Shown here piece after piece: positions 1-9,354 of a stretch of 64,000 nt of DNA (positions within the stretch are counted from its first letter, which is position 1; each line of letters starts with the position of its first letter). Below the pieces are notes generated by a model. That model saw nothing but the letters and a program-made list of their open reading frames with translations, was not told the DNA's origin and did no database searches. The translations under genes were made by a program, and so were the position numbers. This DNA is from Phyllobacterium bourgognense. Its GTDB lineage: Bacteria; Pseudomonadota; Alphaproteobacteria; Rhizobiales; Rhizobiaceae. Location: contig NZ_QPJM01000013.1 in the NCBI RefSeq assembly GCF_003337575.1, forward strand, positions 1-64,000, given 5' to 3'.

Positions 1-207
1 AGAAGCTGGCCGGCAGGGGGACAACGTTAGCGGGCGGTCTTCGGATCGCATTATTTATCTACCAAGACGCGCTTCGACGACCGCCCGTCTTCCCAGCATG
101 CAAACAATGGCCAGACTCCGAGGAGGGCGTGGCAAGGGGAAAGCACACCCGGTTCTTTGACATGATGGACACAGATTTACGGGAAAGAGGTGGCCGTAGT
201 GAGCGGT
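1..207. other. Leading non-coding stretch with an inverted repeat
   Basis: No convincing gene is seen here. It lies downstream of the minus-strand MotB-like gene. Positions 31-43 and 75-87 form a near-perfect 13-bp inverted repeat (12 of 13 pairs) around an AT-rich 31-nt spacer. There is no T-run that would make it a simple terminator. Confidence 0.4.
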
Positions 208-1239
208 CTAGCGTTCAGTCAGTTTCAGCTCAATACGGCGGTTACGGGCTCGCACTTCAGGTGCTACCCCCGGTTCAAGCGGTTGAAACTCGCCGAAACC
301 CGCAGCGACAAGACGATTTGCCGGAACACCATTGGCGATGAGGAATTTGACGACGGAAATGGCGCGTGCTGACGAAAGCTCCCAATTGTCTCTGAATTGA
401 CCGGTCCCGGAAAGAGCGACGTCGTCCGTATGGCCATCGACGCGCAGAACCCAGTTGATGTCATCAGGAATTTCCTTCTGCAGATCGAGCAGAGCGGCTG
501 CAAGCTTCTTCATCTCATCGGAACCGGCCGGATTGAGGATCGCTGTTCCTGACGGAAACAGCACTTCCGACTGAAAGACGAAACGGTCGCCGACTATGCG
601 GATGTTCTCCCTGTCGGAAAGAATTTCGCGCAGACGGCCGAAAAAGTCCGAGCGATAGCGGTTAAGCTCCTGCACGCGTTGTGCGAGAGCGACGTTAAGC
701 CGCTTGCCGAGGTCGGCAATCTTGGCGTTCGATTCCTTGTCGCGCGATTCCGATGCGTTGAGCGCCTCCTCGAGGGCGCCGATCTGCTTGCGCAACGCCA
801 TGATCTGCTGATTAAGAATTTCAACCTGCGACAGTGCGCGAGCGCTGATCTGTTTTTCGTTCTCAAGGCCTGTCGAAAGCTCGTTGATCTTGCCTTCTGC
901 CGCCGCCCCGGCACCTGCGCCTTGAGACAACAGGGACTGAAGCCGCGATTGCTCATTCTGCGCACTGGTGAGCGAAGCCTGCAAGTTGGCAATCGTATCC
1001 TCGAGATCCTGCTTGTTGCCCTGTTCCAGCGATAACAGCTGTGTAAGCTCGTTTATCTGCGAGTTAAGCCGATTGAGAACTGCATCCTTGCCGGTGATTT
1101 CCTGGCTCAAGAGAAACTGTGCCAGAACGAATACCGAGAGCAAGAACATGATCGACAGGAGCAGCGTCGAGAGTGCGTCGACGAAACCCGGCCAATAATC
1201 GACATGGCGAATGGCTTTGCGGTTACGACCCAGAGCCAT
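208..1239 (-). CDS. MotB/OmpA-like peptidoglycan-binding inner-membrane protein
   Basis: This 343-aa protein has one membrane segment (about residues 17-45) containing a buried Asp (D21). That Asp sits where MotB and TolR carry their proton-binding Asp. A long coiled coil follows (about 48-195) and then an OmpA/MotB-type peptidoglycan-binding domain (about 210-343, with a GHTDD motif and an RNRRIEL-type end). It overlaps the MotA-like gene by one base (TGATG), so the two are translationally coupled and likely form one ion-driven stator-like complex. No flagellar gene is nearby, so a role in envelope energisation is as likely as a motor role. The family is conserved in Rhizobiales, usually annotated as flagellar motor protein or OmpA family. 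The exact function is unknown to me. Confidence 0.8.
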   Translation of the reverse strand: MALGRNRKAIRHVDYWPGFVDALSTLLLSIMFLLSVFVLAQFLLSQEITGKDAVLNRLNSQINELTQLLSLEQGNKQDLEDTIANLQASLTSAQNEQSRLQSLLSQGAGAGAAAEGKINELSTGLENEKQISARALSQVEILNQQIMALRKQIGALEEALNASESRDKESNAKIADLGKRLNVALAQRVQELNRYRSDFFGRLREILSDRENIRIVGDRFVFQSEVLFPSGTAILNPAGSDEMKKLAAALLDLQKEIPDDINWVLRVDGHTDDVALSGTGQFRDNWELSSARAISVVKFLIANGVPANRLVAAGFGEFQPLEPGVAPEVRARNRRIELKLTER

Positions 1240-2261
1240 CAGTTTGCCTTGTCGCGAGCGATAGCATCGCCCAATTTAGCAAGTGTCTGACGAATGGCCT
1301 TTTGTTCGTCGGACTGTTTTTCTACCCAATCGCGCATCATCTGCTGCTCGGACCGCATGTTCTTCACAAGTCCCTGGATGCCTTCGGCAAGGCTTGCCAA
1401 AGCAGCCGTTGTACGCTGGCTCGATCCGCCGGTCTCCTGCATGTTTTGCAGGCGTTCCGACAATGCGCGCAGTTCATCGGAGGCACCACTACTCGCGGCA
1501 TCGAGCGCGTGCAGGTCCGAGCCGAGATCCGTAACGCTTGATAGCCAGTTTTCCAACTCGGTGTAAAAGCGGTTTTGAGCCCGACCCGCCTGCAAGTCGA
1601 GAAAACCCAATATGAGTGATCCGGAAAGGCCGAAGAGCGAGGAGGAGAACGCCGTGCCCATACCGCGGAGCGGAGACTGAAGACCGGCCTTCAGTGAGTC
1701 GAGGACGCTATTGGCATCGCCGGCCCGTGGGTCTAGTGACTGGATAGTCTGGCCGATGGAGCCGATCGTTTCAAGAAGTCCCCAAAAGGTGCCCAGAAGA
1801 CCGAGAAACACCAGAAGGCCGATGAGATAACGGGAGATATCACGGGTTTCATCAAGCCGTGCAGCAATGGAATCAAGCATGGAACGCATCGCGCTGGTTG
1901 AAAGCGCCATGGATTGGCGTCGCCCGATGAGGGCGCGCATCGGCGCGAGCATGATTGGCTTGGCATTCGGATCATTGTTGCCCTTTCGGAAAGAATTGAC
2001 CCAGCGAACCTCAGGAAACAACCGAATAACCTGGCCGAACCCTAGGAGGATGCCCACGACAAGAACGCCAACAATCAAGCCATTGAGACCGGGATTGGTG
2101 GTGAAGAAGACCGATATCTGGCGAAACAGAATGGCGGCAAGAAAGGCAACGATTGCCAGAAAGATCGCCATCGATAAAAGCACGAACCGCGGGCTGGAGA
2201 GCCGGTAAGGATCAAAATCATCGCCGTCCATACCCTGGCGGGTCGAACTGAAATCAGCCAT
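1239..2261 (-). CDS. MotA/TolQ/ExbB-like proton-channel subunit
   Basis: The 340-aa integral membrane protein has two N-terminal hydrophobic segments (about 24-48 and 60-84). A second pair lies around 145-170 and 205-235, with the Gly/Ser-rich pattern of the MotA/TolQ/ExbB fold. I chose ATG 2261 because a GGAGA site lies just upstream. The reading frame stays open to 2453, but that extension does not look like protein. It is directly followed by the MotB-like partner with stop and start overlapping. It probably conducts protons with that partner. The cytoplasmic C-terminal half (about 245-340) is predicted helical. It is distinct from the TolQ at 14499, so the genome carries at least two systems of this class. 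Confidence 0.8.
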   Translation of the reverse strand: MADFSSTRQGMDGDDFDPYRLSSPRFVLLSMAIFLAIVAFLAAILFRQISVFFTTNPGLNGLIVGVLVVGILLGFGQVIRLFPEVRWVNSFRKGNNDPNAKPIMLAPMRALIGRRQSMALSTSAMRSMLDSIAARLDETRDISRYLIGLLVFLGLLGTFWGLLETIGSIGQTIQSLDPRAGDANSVLDSLKAGLQSPLRGMGTAFSSSLFGLSGSLILGFLDLQAGRAQNRFYTELENWLSSVTDLGSDLHALDAASSGASDELRALSERLQNMQETGGSSQRTTAALASLAEGIQGLVKNMRSEQQMMRDWVEKQSDEQKAIRQTLAKLGDAIARDKAN

Positions 2262-2469
2262 CGTGTCGTCTCCGCATCGCAATCCGGTGCACCTAACAGA
2301 TGCACAATGAACATAAAATCGCTTTGCCTGCACGCTTTTCGCGCAAGTCAAATCGATTTCTGCGACCCTAACCGAAATTATGGTGAAATTGAAAGGTGCC
2401 CGAAAGTTGAATTTGCTCCCGTTTGAGCAAAACTCCGTCGTTGTTCCGGACAAGCAACAATTGCAGCGA

Positions 2470-3261
2470 CTAGACTGGCTTTTTCAAGGTCTTTAGAAGA
2501 GCACGCTGGATTGCCTCATTACCCGCGACGATGACTTTACTTTCGATCACGTCTTGCTCGCCATCAAGATTTGTGACGAAGCCTCCAGCCTCGCGGATCA
2601 TGATGATACCGGCGCCAATATCCCACGGTGAAAGACCTTCTTCCCAGAAACCGTCGAGGCGGCCTGCCGCCACATAGGCCAGATCGAGAGCCGCCGCGCC
2701 CATTCGGCGGATACCGGATACTTCGGCCATGACGTTGCGCATCTGCAAGAGGTAGTTACCGTGATCGCCGCGACCGAGGTGGGGAACGCCGGTACCTATG
2801 ACGGAGTCAACCAATTTGCTGCGCCCTGAAACGCGCAGCCGGCGGTCGTTGAGAAATGCCCCGCCGCCGCGCTCTGCTGTATAGAGCTCGTCCATGGCCG
2901 GATTAAAAATGACGCCCGCAACGATCTGGCCCTGGCGCTCAAGTGCAATCGAAACGGCAAAAATCGGAATTCCGTGCAGGAAATTGGTGGTGCCGTCGAG
3001 CGGATCGACCAGCCATCTGTGTTGGCTGTCACTGCCTTCGACGACGCCCGATTCTTCCATCAGGAAGCTGTAGTCCGGACGGGCCCGCCGCAGTTCGGTG
3101 TAGACGATTTCTTCGGCTTTCTTGTCGGCCTGGCTGACATAATCGCCAGGTCCTTTCAACGAGACCTGCAAGTTCTGTACTTCGCCAAAATCGCGAGCGA
3201 GCGAGCGGCCGGCTTTCATAGCAGCTTGCACCATTACGTTGAGAATCGCTGAACGCGCCAT
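2470..3261 (-). CDS. suhB: Inositol monophosphatase family protein (SuhB)
   Basis: The 263-aa cytosolic Mg-dependent phosphatase matches the family in length. Metal-site residues are visible: EE at 69-70, DPLDGT at 86-91 and a WDIGAG motif near 213. The family hydrolyses inositol-1-phosphate and related sugar phosphates. SuhB of E. coli also acts on RNA polymerase antitermination, which cannot be inferred here. It lies 33 bp downstream of efp on the same strand, an arrangement common in rhizobia, so the two are probably co-transcribed. Confidence 0.93.
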   Translation of the reverse strand: MARSAILNVMVQAAMKAGRSLARDFGEVQNLQVSLKGPGDYVSQADKKAEEIVYTELRRARPDYSFLMEESGVVEGSDSQHRWLVDPLDGTTNFLHGIPIFAVSIALERQGQIVAGVIFNPAMDELYTAERGGGAFLNDRRLRVSGRSKLVDSVIGTGVPHLGRGDHGNYLLQMRNVMAEVSGIRRMGAAALDLAYVAAGRLDGFWEEGLSPWDIGAGIIMIREAGGFVTNLDGEQDVIESKVIVAGNEAIQRALLKTLKKPV

Positions 3262-3294
3262 TTCGGTTTATTTCTCCGTCAATTCAAAATTAGC

Positions 3295-3858
3295 TTAATC
3301 AGCGCGGCGAACATAAGTCAGTTCGTTTGTATCAACGACGATACGTTCGCCCGACGAGATAAAGGGAGGCACGAGGACGCGAATGCCGTTTTCCAGAACT
3401 GCCGGTTTATACGAAGACGCAGCTGTCTGACCCTTGACGACCGGATCGGCCTCGGTGATTGCCAGCGTTACGTAGTCCGGAAGCGAAATGCCGATCGGGC
3501 GCTCGTCGTAAAGCTCGACCGTGACCATCATACCGTCCTGAAGAAAGGCAGCGCGATCACCAACAAAATCTTTCTGCAGTTCAAGCTGTTCGTAACTGTC
3601 GGTGTCCATGAAAATCAACGCCTCGCCCTGCTCATAGAGGAAGGAGAAATCCTTCTGCTCAAGGCGGACCTTCTCGACGGTCTCGGCAGAGCGGAAACGC
3701 TCATTCAGCTTGGTGCCATTGATAAGGTTTTTCAGCTCCACCTGATTGTAAGCACCACCCTTGCCGGGTTTGACATGATTGGTCCTGACAGCAACCCAGA
3801 GGCCGCCATCATGTTCGATCACATTGCCGGTGCGGATTTCATTACCGTTGATTTTCAT
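3295..3858 (-). CDS. efp: Translation elongation factor P
   Basis: This 187-aa protein has the three-barrel EF-P fold. The N-terminal KOW-like domain carries the tip loop KPGKGGA, in which K33 corresponds to the Lys modified by EpmA in other bacteria. EF-P relieves ribosome stalling at consecutive prolines. Several neighbours are very proline-rich (TolA and the 32079 protein), making them plausible clients. ATG 3858 gives the canonical MKI(N)GNEIR start. The frame is open further upstream to 4149, overlapping the M20 gene, but that extension is not protein-like. The 145-bp gap upstream probably holds the promoter. Confidence 0.95.
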   Translation of the reverse strand: MKINGNEIRTGNVIEHDGGLWVAVRTNHVKPGKGGAYNQVELKNLINGTKLNERFRSAETVEKVRLEQKDFSFLYEQGEALIFMDTDSYEQLELQKDFVGDRAAFLQDGMMVTVELYDERPIGISLPDYVTLAITEADPVVKGQTAASSYKPAVLENGIRVLVPPFISSGERIVVDTNELTYVRRAD

Positions 3859-4003
3859 TTGTCTACTCGGATTTGTGTTGAATACCCGCGCCAGTCCTGC
3901 GGCAGCGGTCAAGAATGGCGCTCCAAGACCACAAATTCGTGAAATAGGCAAGAGTGGGCACGAAAACAGCCGTAAGGCGTTCTTCCGATTTTTACCCGCG
4001 AGC

Positions 4004-5167
4004 TCAGGCGGCCAACGCCGTTTCCGCCAATGAGACCCAGTAACTGATGCCATAAGGAATCGCATCATCATTAAAGTCATACGCTGAATTGTGCAGGCTC
4101 GCAGTATCGCCATTGCCGATAAAAACAAAGGCGCCGGGCCGTTTCTCAAGCATATAGGAGAAATCCTCGGCCCCCATCACAGGCGGCATGTCCGTCGTCA
4201 CAGCAGCGTTGCCGACAATCGTCTGGGCGACGCTGACAGCGAACTCTGTTTCCCGCTCATGGTTGAACGTTACGGGATAACCTTGATGATATCTGACTTC
4301 TGCCTTGCCGCCAAAGACTGCCGCAGTCGATTCAGCGACTTCCGTCAGACGTTGTTGCGCAAACGCTCGAACTTCCGGTGAGAGGGTCCTTACTGTACCG
4401 CCAAGCTTGATGACATCCGGAATGACATTAGATGCGTCGCCCCCGTTGAGCTGTGTCACGGATATGACCAGTGAATTCAGAGGATCTGTCTCACGCGACA
4501 CGATTGACTGCAGGGCAAGAATGATATGGGCGGAAATCACCACGGGGTCGATCGCCGATTGAGGCTTTGCCGCGTGGCCGCCGCGACCCGTTACCGTTAT
4601 CTCGAACTCGTTAGTTGCCGCCATGATGGAACCCTTCCGAGTAGCGAATTGACCAATCGGCAGGCCGGGTGCGTTGTGCATGCCATAGACTTCGCTGATC
4701 CCGAAACGCTCCATCAAACCATCGTCGATCATGGCAAGCGCGCCGGCGCCGCCTTCTTCGGCGGGCTGAAAAATGACAGCGATCGTACCTTTGAAGTTAC
4801 GGGTTTCGGCAAGATATTCTGCTGCACCGAGCAGCATTGCGGTGTGCCCGTCATGGCCGCATGCGTGCATCTTTCCCGGAATCTTGGACATCCAGGATTT
4901 TCCGCTCGCTTCGGTGATCGGCAAAGCGTCCATATCCGCGCGAAACCCGATCACTGGCCCATCACCATGCCGCCCGCGAATAATGCCGACCAGACCGGTC
5001 TTGCCAATGCCGGTCTCGACACTGTCGCAGCCAAAGTCGCGCAGTTTCTCGGCGACAAACCGCGACGTTTCATGCACGTCATACATGAGCTCCGGATTTT
5101 CGTGCAGGTGCCGGCGCCATTCAGCGACGTGTTGCTGCATCTCGTGAGCGCGGTTGATCAACGGCAT
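4004..5167 (-). CDS. M20 family amidohydrolase (hippurate hydrolase-like), copy 1
   Basis: The 387-aa metallopeptidase has the M20D (AbgB/HipO/IAA-amidohydrolase) layout. The metal motif HACGHDGH is at residues 101-108, the catalytic/metal EEGG at 137-140, and a lid (dimerisation) domain spans about 185-295. It would hydrolyse N-acyl or N-aroyl amino acids in the cytosol; the true substrate cannot be read from sequence. A close paralogue lies at 53691-54896 with the same motif register. It sits between a Sel1-repeat gene and efp on the minus strand, with 93 bp upstream. Confidence 0.88.
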   Translation of the reverse strand: MPLINRAHEMQQHVAEWRRHLHENPELMYDVHETSRFVAEKLRDFGCDSVETGIGKTGLVGIIRGRHGDGPVIGFRADMDALPITEASGKSWMSKIPGKMHACGHDGHTAMLLGAAEYLAETRNFKGTIAVIFQPAEEGGAGALAMIDDGLMERFGISEVYGMHNAPGLPIGQFATRKGSIMAATNEFEITVTGRGGHAAKPQSAIDPVVISAHIILALQSIVSRETDPLNSLVISVTQLNGGDASNVIPDVIKLGGTVRTLSPEVRAFAQQRLTEVAESTAAVFGGKAEVRYHQGYPVTFNHERETEFAVSVAQTIVGNAAVTTDMPPVMGAEDFSYMLEKRPGAFVFIGNGDTASLHNSAYDFNDDAIPYGISYWVSLAETALAA

Positions 5168-5260
5168 TTTTGGATTCCCATCGGCTGGTTGCAGTATCGG
5201 TACGTTCCGAAATCTATTGCGTGGATGATCAGCGCGTCAACGTGTTGGATCAAGACCAGT

Positions 5261-6319
5261 TCACTGCAATTTATTTGCTTCCGTGATTGCGGCTTGGGTC
5301 TGACTATCATCAAGTCCGGCCATGAATGATTCAAGCTCGGGATCATTCAGCCCTGCACGTTTGGCCACGATGTACCATGCAGCAGCCTTGATGAAATCGC
5401 CCTCGACGCCAATGCCGTCGCGGTAAAGTTTGGCGAGACGCGCTTGCGCTGCGACATTGCCGCCCGTTGCCGCGCGCAACATCCAGCCGAAACCAGCTTT
5501 ATAGTTTTTTGCGCCGCCACGACCTGTAACGAGCCAACTCCCCAGGTCGAGTTGAGCCGTGTCGTATCCCTTCACAGCGGCTTTAGCCAAATACTGCCGC
5601 GCCTTGGCGTCATCGCGCGGAATAGTCAGTGTGCCGTTCGCGAGAATCTGGCTGAGCGCATATTCACCATCGGGAAGGCCCTTGTCTGCAGCTTTCTGGA
5701 ACCAGGGATAAGCGTTTTCGACGCCTGTGGCGCCTGGTCGCTCTTGCAGCAGGATTTGACCGAAATTGAACTCTGCGGGAGCATTTCCGGCGTCTGCGGC
5801 GGCTTTCATCAACTCCTTCGCCCTCTTGGGGTCCTTTGGAGCATATTTCCCCTGGAGCAGAATTACTGCGTAGCGGAATTGAGCTTCTGGTAGTCCCTGA
5901 TCGGCAGCTTTGCCGTACCAGTTTGCGGATTCCTGCATATTAATCGGGACGCCAAGACCACGCGCCAGAATTTCTGCAAGCAAGACCTGGGCATTTGGAT
6001 CGCCGGCCTCCGCTCGCGGCAAAGCCAGGTTGTAAGCCGTTTTGTAGAGACCGCGTTGGTAGGCGCCAAAGGCGTCATCTTCCGGACCTTTGCCAAACCG
6101 CGTCGGGTTGATCGTATCGAGAGCGGGATCATTGGGTGATTTAGGCTTGGCTTGCTTCGGAGTCGTTTCGGGCGAGGCCGGCGTGGCAGGTGCAGGAGTC
6201 GTCGTCGGTTCCACCGCAGGTGTTTGAGCGGTTTGGGCAAGGCCTCCCGCGACAAAAACCGGCATGGCCATCAGTGCGGCCGCAACAGAACAGACGAGCT
6301 TTCCTGATCTTGCTCCCAT
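5261..6319 (-). CDS. Secreted Sel1-repeat protein
   Basis: The 352-aa protein starts with a signal peptide (about 1-29, ending near GGLAQ). A Pro/Thr/Ala-rich linker follows (to about 75), then six or seven Sel1/TPR-like repeats with signatures such as A..WY.KAA..G...AQ to the C-terminus. Such proteins are periplasmic scaffolds and no enzyme motif is seen. Start 6319 is supported by a GAGGA site that lies inside the last codons of the upstream gene (stop at 6324), so the two are translationally linked. The frame runs open to 6436, but that would remove the signal peptide from the N-terminus. Confidence 0.85.
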   Translation of the reverse strand: MGARSGKLVCSVAAALMAMPVFVAGGLAQTAQTPAVEPTTTPAPATPASPETTPKQAKPKSPNDPALDTINPTRFGKGPEDDAFGAYQRGLYKTAYNLALPRAEAGDPNAQVLLAEILARGLGVPINMQESANWYGKAADQGLPEAQFRYAVILLQGKYAPKDPKRAKELMKAAADAGNAPAEFNFGQILLQERPGATGVENAYPWFQKAADKGLPDGEYALSQILANGTLTIPRDDAKARQYLAKAAVKGYDTAQLDLGSWLVTGRGGAKNYKAGFGWMLRAATGGNVAAQARLAKLYRDGIGVEGDFIKAAAWYIVAKRAGLNDPELESFMAGLDDSQTQAAITEANKLQ

Positions 6320-6323
6320 AGAA

Positions 6324-6980
6324 TTATTCCTCAAATTTAGGCGCGTGCTCGTCAAGAAGCCGGTTGGCCTCCCGGACAGCCCCTGCCGGATCTGCTCCAT
6401 CAAAAACGGCCGAACCAAGAGCGATGAATTCCGCACCTGTCGCTACGGCATCGGGGAGGCTGTCGAGGGTATTGCCCGCCTGAATGATACAAGGAATTTC
6501 AACCATGGAAGCCCACCAGTCGGCAAGATCGATGTTGCGCGGGTGCGCCTCCGGCTTGTTGTCGGCGCCAATTTTGCCGAACAGAACATAGTCCGGTTGA
6601 GCTTCACCGATTTCCAGTGCGGTATGACGATTCTTGATGTTGCCGGTGCCGACGATCATTTTGGGCGAAAAGCGCGTCACATTGGCTGCAATGTCAGCTG
6701 CCGGACCCTCGATATGCAGACCATCTGCCTTGACCCGACCGGCGATCTGGGTGTCGCCGACGATGATTGCTGCTACCCCGGCGCTTTGGATAATCGGGAC
6801 GGCAATTTCAGCGAGGGTCTGGAACAGAGCTTCGTCCGCCCCATAGGAGGGCAACAGTACCGAAGCAACATCTCCGCCGGAAAGCGCCGCGTCAAGCAAC
6901 GTCGCAAGTTCATCCCCGCTTGCAGCGGGAGGGGCGATCAAGACGATACGGCAGCGTCGAGGTGTCGGTTCGATGTTCAT
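6324..6980 (-). CDS. Thiamine-phosphate synthase-like TIM-barrel protein
   Basis: This 218-aa protein resembles ThiE/TenI. It has a phosphate-binding style C-terminus (IQAGNTLDS, then ATGAEFIALGSAVF) and a mid-barrel segment with HIEGP. ThiE joins the thiazole and pyrimidine halves of thiamine phosphate. Here the classic pyrophosphate-binding residues are only partly recognisable, and no other thi gene is present, so it may be a divergent homologue with another role. It is first of a run of minus-strand genes and is coupled to the Sel1-repeat gene (4 bp between stop and start). The 218-bp gap upstream separates it from a divergent permease gene. Confidence 0.7.
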   Translation of the reverse strand: MNIEPTPRRCRIVLIAPPAASGDELATLLDAALSGGDVASVLLPSYGADEALFQTLAEIAVPIIQSAGVAAIIVGDTQIAGRVKADGLHIEGPAADIAANVTRFSPKMIVGTGNIKNRHTALEIGEAQPDYVLFGKIGADNKPEAHPRNIDLADWWASMVEIPCIIQAGNTLDSLPDAVATGAEFIALGSAVFDGADPAGAVREANRLLDEHAPKFEE

Positions 6981-7198
6981 GGGTTGCGACCTTACAATCG
7001 TTCTTCATAGACCGGGCAATCGTGATGGAATTCGGGCATAGAGGATGGCGGATGGTTTGAACAGACCCAAAGGTTTCGATTTGCCTTGTTGCAAATTCAA
7101 CATCTTATGTACCAAATCGGAGCATATTTCCAAAAAAGCATTTTTCAATCGTAATGAGCAGAGTTAAAGGAGAAGTACTTCCTGCCGGATTCCCCGAC

Positions 7199-7972
7199 AT
7201 GCCCGATCTTCTGATGAACCCGTGGTTCTATGCTGCTGCTGTCCCGGCCACGATTCTGATCGGGCTTGCCAAAGGCGGGCTTGGTGGCGCGATGGGTCAG
7301 GTCGGTGTCCCGCTCATGGCGCTGGTCATGCCACCGGTTCAGGCTGCGGCGATCATGCTGCCCATTCTGATCATCATGGATGTTGCAAGCCTTTGGTCGT
7401 GGCGCGGCTATCGTGACATGACGACATTGAAAATGATGTTGCCCGGCGGTCTGCTCGGCGTTGGTATTGGCTGGCTCACCGCTTCCATCGTGACGGACGA
7501 CATAGTGAAGCTGATCGTTGGACTCGTTGCGATCATTTTCTTTGCGCGTTACGTCTTCGCAAGCGCGGCGAAGCGCGCGGCCTCACAATCTCATAACGGC
7601 GCTTCGGCCACGCTCTGGTCAACGATTGCCGGATTCACAAGTTTTGTTGCCCATGCCGGTGGCCCACCCTATCAGGTCTATACCCTCCCGCTGCGGCAGG
7701 ATCCAAAGATTTACAATGGCACCAGCGTCATTTTCTTTGCCGTTATCAATGCGATCAAGGTCATTCCCTACTTTGCTCTCGGACAATTTGACGCCACGAA
7801 TTTGAAAGCTTCAGCTGTGCTTGTACCCCTTGCACCCCTAGCGACATTCGCTGGCGCCTGGATCGTAAAGCGGATGCGACCGGAGGTATTTTATCCATTC
7901 ATGTATGCAATGATTTTACTGATGGGCTTGAAGCTCACCTACGACGGAATTGCCAACTTGTCATATTTTTGA
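7199..7972 (+). CDS. TauE/SafE family sulfite/organic-anion permease
   Basis: The 257-aa protein has about eight hydrophobic segments in two repeats. Each repeat carries the family Gly pattern: LIGLAKGGLGGA near the N-terminus and GFTSFVAHAGGPP in the middle. The family exports sulfite, sulfoacetate or similar anions across the inner membrane, and the substrate is not predictable here. I favour ATG 7199 because homologues begin about here with (P)DLLLNPWFYA. An in-frame ATG at 7154 would add 15 residues; neither start has a good Shine-Dalgarno site at normal spacing. It is monocistronic in appearance. Confidence 0.85.
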   Translation: MPDLLMNPWFYAAAVPATILIGLAKGGLGGAMGQVGVPLMALVMPPVQAAAIMLPILIIMDVASLWSWRGYRDMTTLKMMLPGGLLGVGIGWLTASIVTDDIVKLIVGLVAIIFFARYVFASAAKRAASQSHNGASATLWSTIAGFTSFVAHAGGPPYQVYTLPLRQDPKIYNGTSVIFFAVINAIKVIPYFALGQFDATNLKASAVLVPLAPLATFAGAWIVKRMRPEVFYPFMYAMILLMGLKLTYDGIANLSYF

Positions 7973-8101
7973 ACGAAAGTTGATCGGCGCAATCGCAACT
8001 TTTGCCCTATGTCAACATTACTGATCGCAGCCACAAGCGAGTCGCTTCCATCGAGGCCGGGAGCGGAATTACCGTACATTGACAGGATATTGGTGGACGC
8101 T

Positions 8102-9298
8102 ATGACACAGAACCAGCTCAAACAGCGGGACACCCGTATCGACGTTTTCAGGGCTTTGGCTCTTCTGACGATCTTCATAAATCATATTCCGGGGACGGTT
8201 TATGAGAACCTCACGCACAAGAATTTTGGATTTTCCGACTCCGCCGAGGCGTTCGTGTTGATCTCCGGTATCGCCGTCGGTCTCGCATATGGTTCCAGGT
8301 TCGAATCCGGCAGTCGTCTTTTGATAACTCTCAAGGCGTGGCGGCGGGCTGCAACACTCTACTGCGCTCACATCCTCACGACGATCGCTACTTTGGCGAT
8401 TTTCTGTGCCGCAGGCATTTATCTGAAACGCCCCGACTTCATGTCGTTCATCAACATAGGTCCGCTGATGGATCAGCCGGCAAAGGCACTCATCGGAATT
8501 GCGACGATGGGCCATCAGATTGGCTACAACAATATCCTGTCGATGTATGGCGTACTGTTGCTGATGCTCCCGATATTCCTGCTGATCGCGAGAATCAGCA
8601 TTTCTGGCATGGTCGTGCTCTCTGGCATGCTGTGGCTGATATCTGGCGTGTACCAAATCGCTCCGCCAAACTATCCGACCAATGGTGTGTGGTTTCTCAA
8701 TCCGCTGTCGTGGCAGTTCCTGTTCGTTATCGGGATAGCGGGAATTATGCATGTGCGCCGAGGCGGGACCATTGCGTTCAACAAGTATTTGTTCGGGCTT
8801 TCGGCGGCCTATATCCTGATTGCACTCGTTTGGGTGCGTTGGCCATTATGGGGTGTCGATACGTCATTGGGCCTGCCGATGGTCATCACGGGTTTCGACA
8901 AGACATTTCTGTCGTTGACGCGATTGGCCCATATCCTATCACTCGCTTATGTGGTTGTCTCCGTGCCGGCGATCTCTAATCTGGCCCGTCGCGCCCCAGA
9001 TCATCCGCTGGCCATCCTAGGCAAACATTCGCTGCCGGTTTTTGTTGCCGGTACGATGCTCGCCATGGTGGCACAGGTCGTCAAGGTACTGAATCCAGGT
9101 GGTTTGCTGGACGACACGCTCCTGGTCGCGAGCGGGATCATGGCGCAATTTGCCTTGGCCTATTATCTCGAATGGCTGCCGCGTATAGGTTGGGGCGGGC
9201 GTCCGGTACAAAAGCCGGTCAAGCCTCAAATTGCAGTTGCCAGCAAGTTGAGGGATGGGACGATGAAGCCGGCGACGAGCGCAGCGGCCTCGCGATAA
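8102..9298 (+). CDS. opgC: OpgC-type glucan succinyltransferase
   Basis: The 398-aa integral membrane protein has about ten hydrophobic segments and an N-terminal RIDVFRALALLTIFINH motif. That is the acyltransferase-3-like signature of OpgC, in which the His is the presumed catalytic residue. OpgC adds succinyl groups to periplasmic glucans, giving them negative charge during osmoadaptation. ATG 8102 is preceded by a GGTGGA site. The frame extends to 8009, but that start has no ribosome site. No opgGH or ndv genes are in the window. Confidence 0.85.
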   Translation: MTQNQLKQRDTRIDVFRALALLTIFINHIPGTVYENLTHKNFGFSDSAEAFVLISGIAVGLAYGSRFESGSRLLITLKAWRRAATLYCAHILTTIATLAIFCAAGIYLKRPDFMSFINIGPLMDQPAKALIGIATMGHQIGYNNILSMYGVLLLMLPIFLLIARISISGMVVLSGMLWLISGVYQIAPPNYPTNGVWFLNPLSWQFLFVIGIAGIMHVRRGGTIAFNKYLFGLSAAYILIALVWVRWPLWGVDTSLGLPMVITGFDKTFLSLTRLAHILSLAYVVVSVPAISNLARRAPDHPLAILGKHSLPVFVAGTMLAMVAQVVKVLNPGGLLDDTLLVASGIMAQFALAYYLEWLPRIGWGGRPVQKPVKPQIAVASKLRDGTMKPATSAAASR

Positions 9299-9318
9299 AA
9301 TCAACTTTCCTGTTGTCG

Positions 9319-9333
9319 TTAACCAGTCGTTAA
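9319..9333 (+). promoter_or_regulatory. CtrA box upstream of candidate sRNA
   Basis: A perfect TTAA-N7-TTAA site is seen, with TTAA at 9319-9322 and 9330-9333. A TATAAA -10-like element follows at 9345-9350. The box would therefore lie at about -36 to -22 from a start near 9355, the usual place for CtrA-activated promoters. Confidence 0.6.
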
Positions 9334-9354
9334 GCATTACAATCTATAAATTGA

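Noticed and set aside
4526-5329. Plus-strand open frame of 267 codons
   Set aside because: It is antisense to the M20 amidohydrolase gene, which has all catalytic motifs.
6264-7010. Plus-strand open frame of 248 codons
   Set aside because: It is antisense to the thiE-like gene and lacks any recognisable motif.
8069-8752. Minus-strand open frame of 227 codons
   Set aside because: It lies fully antisense to opgC and its composition is not protein-like.
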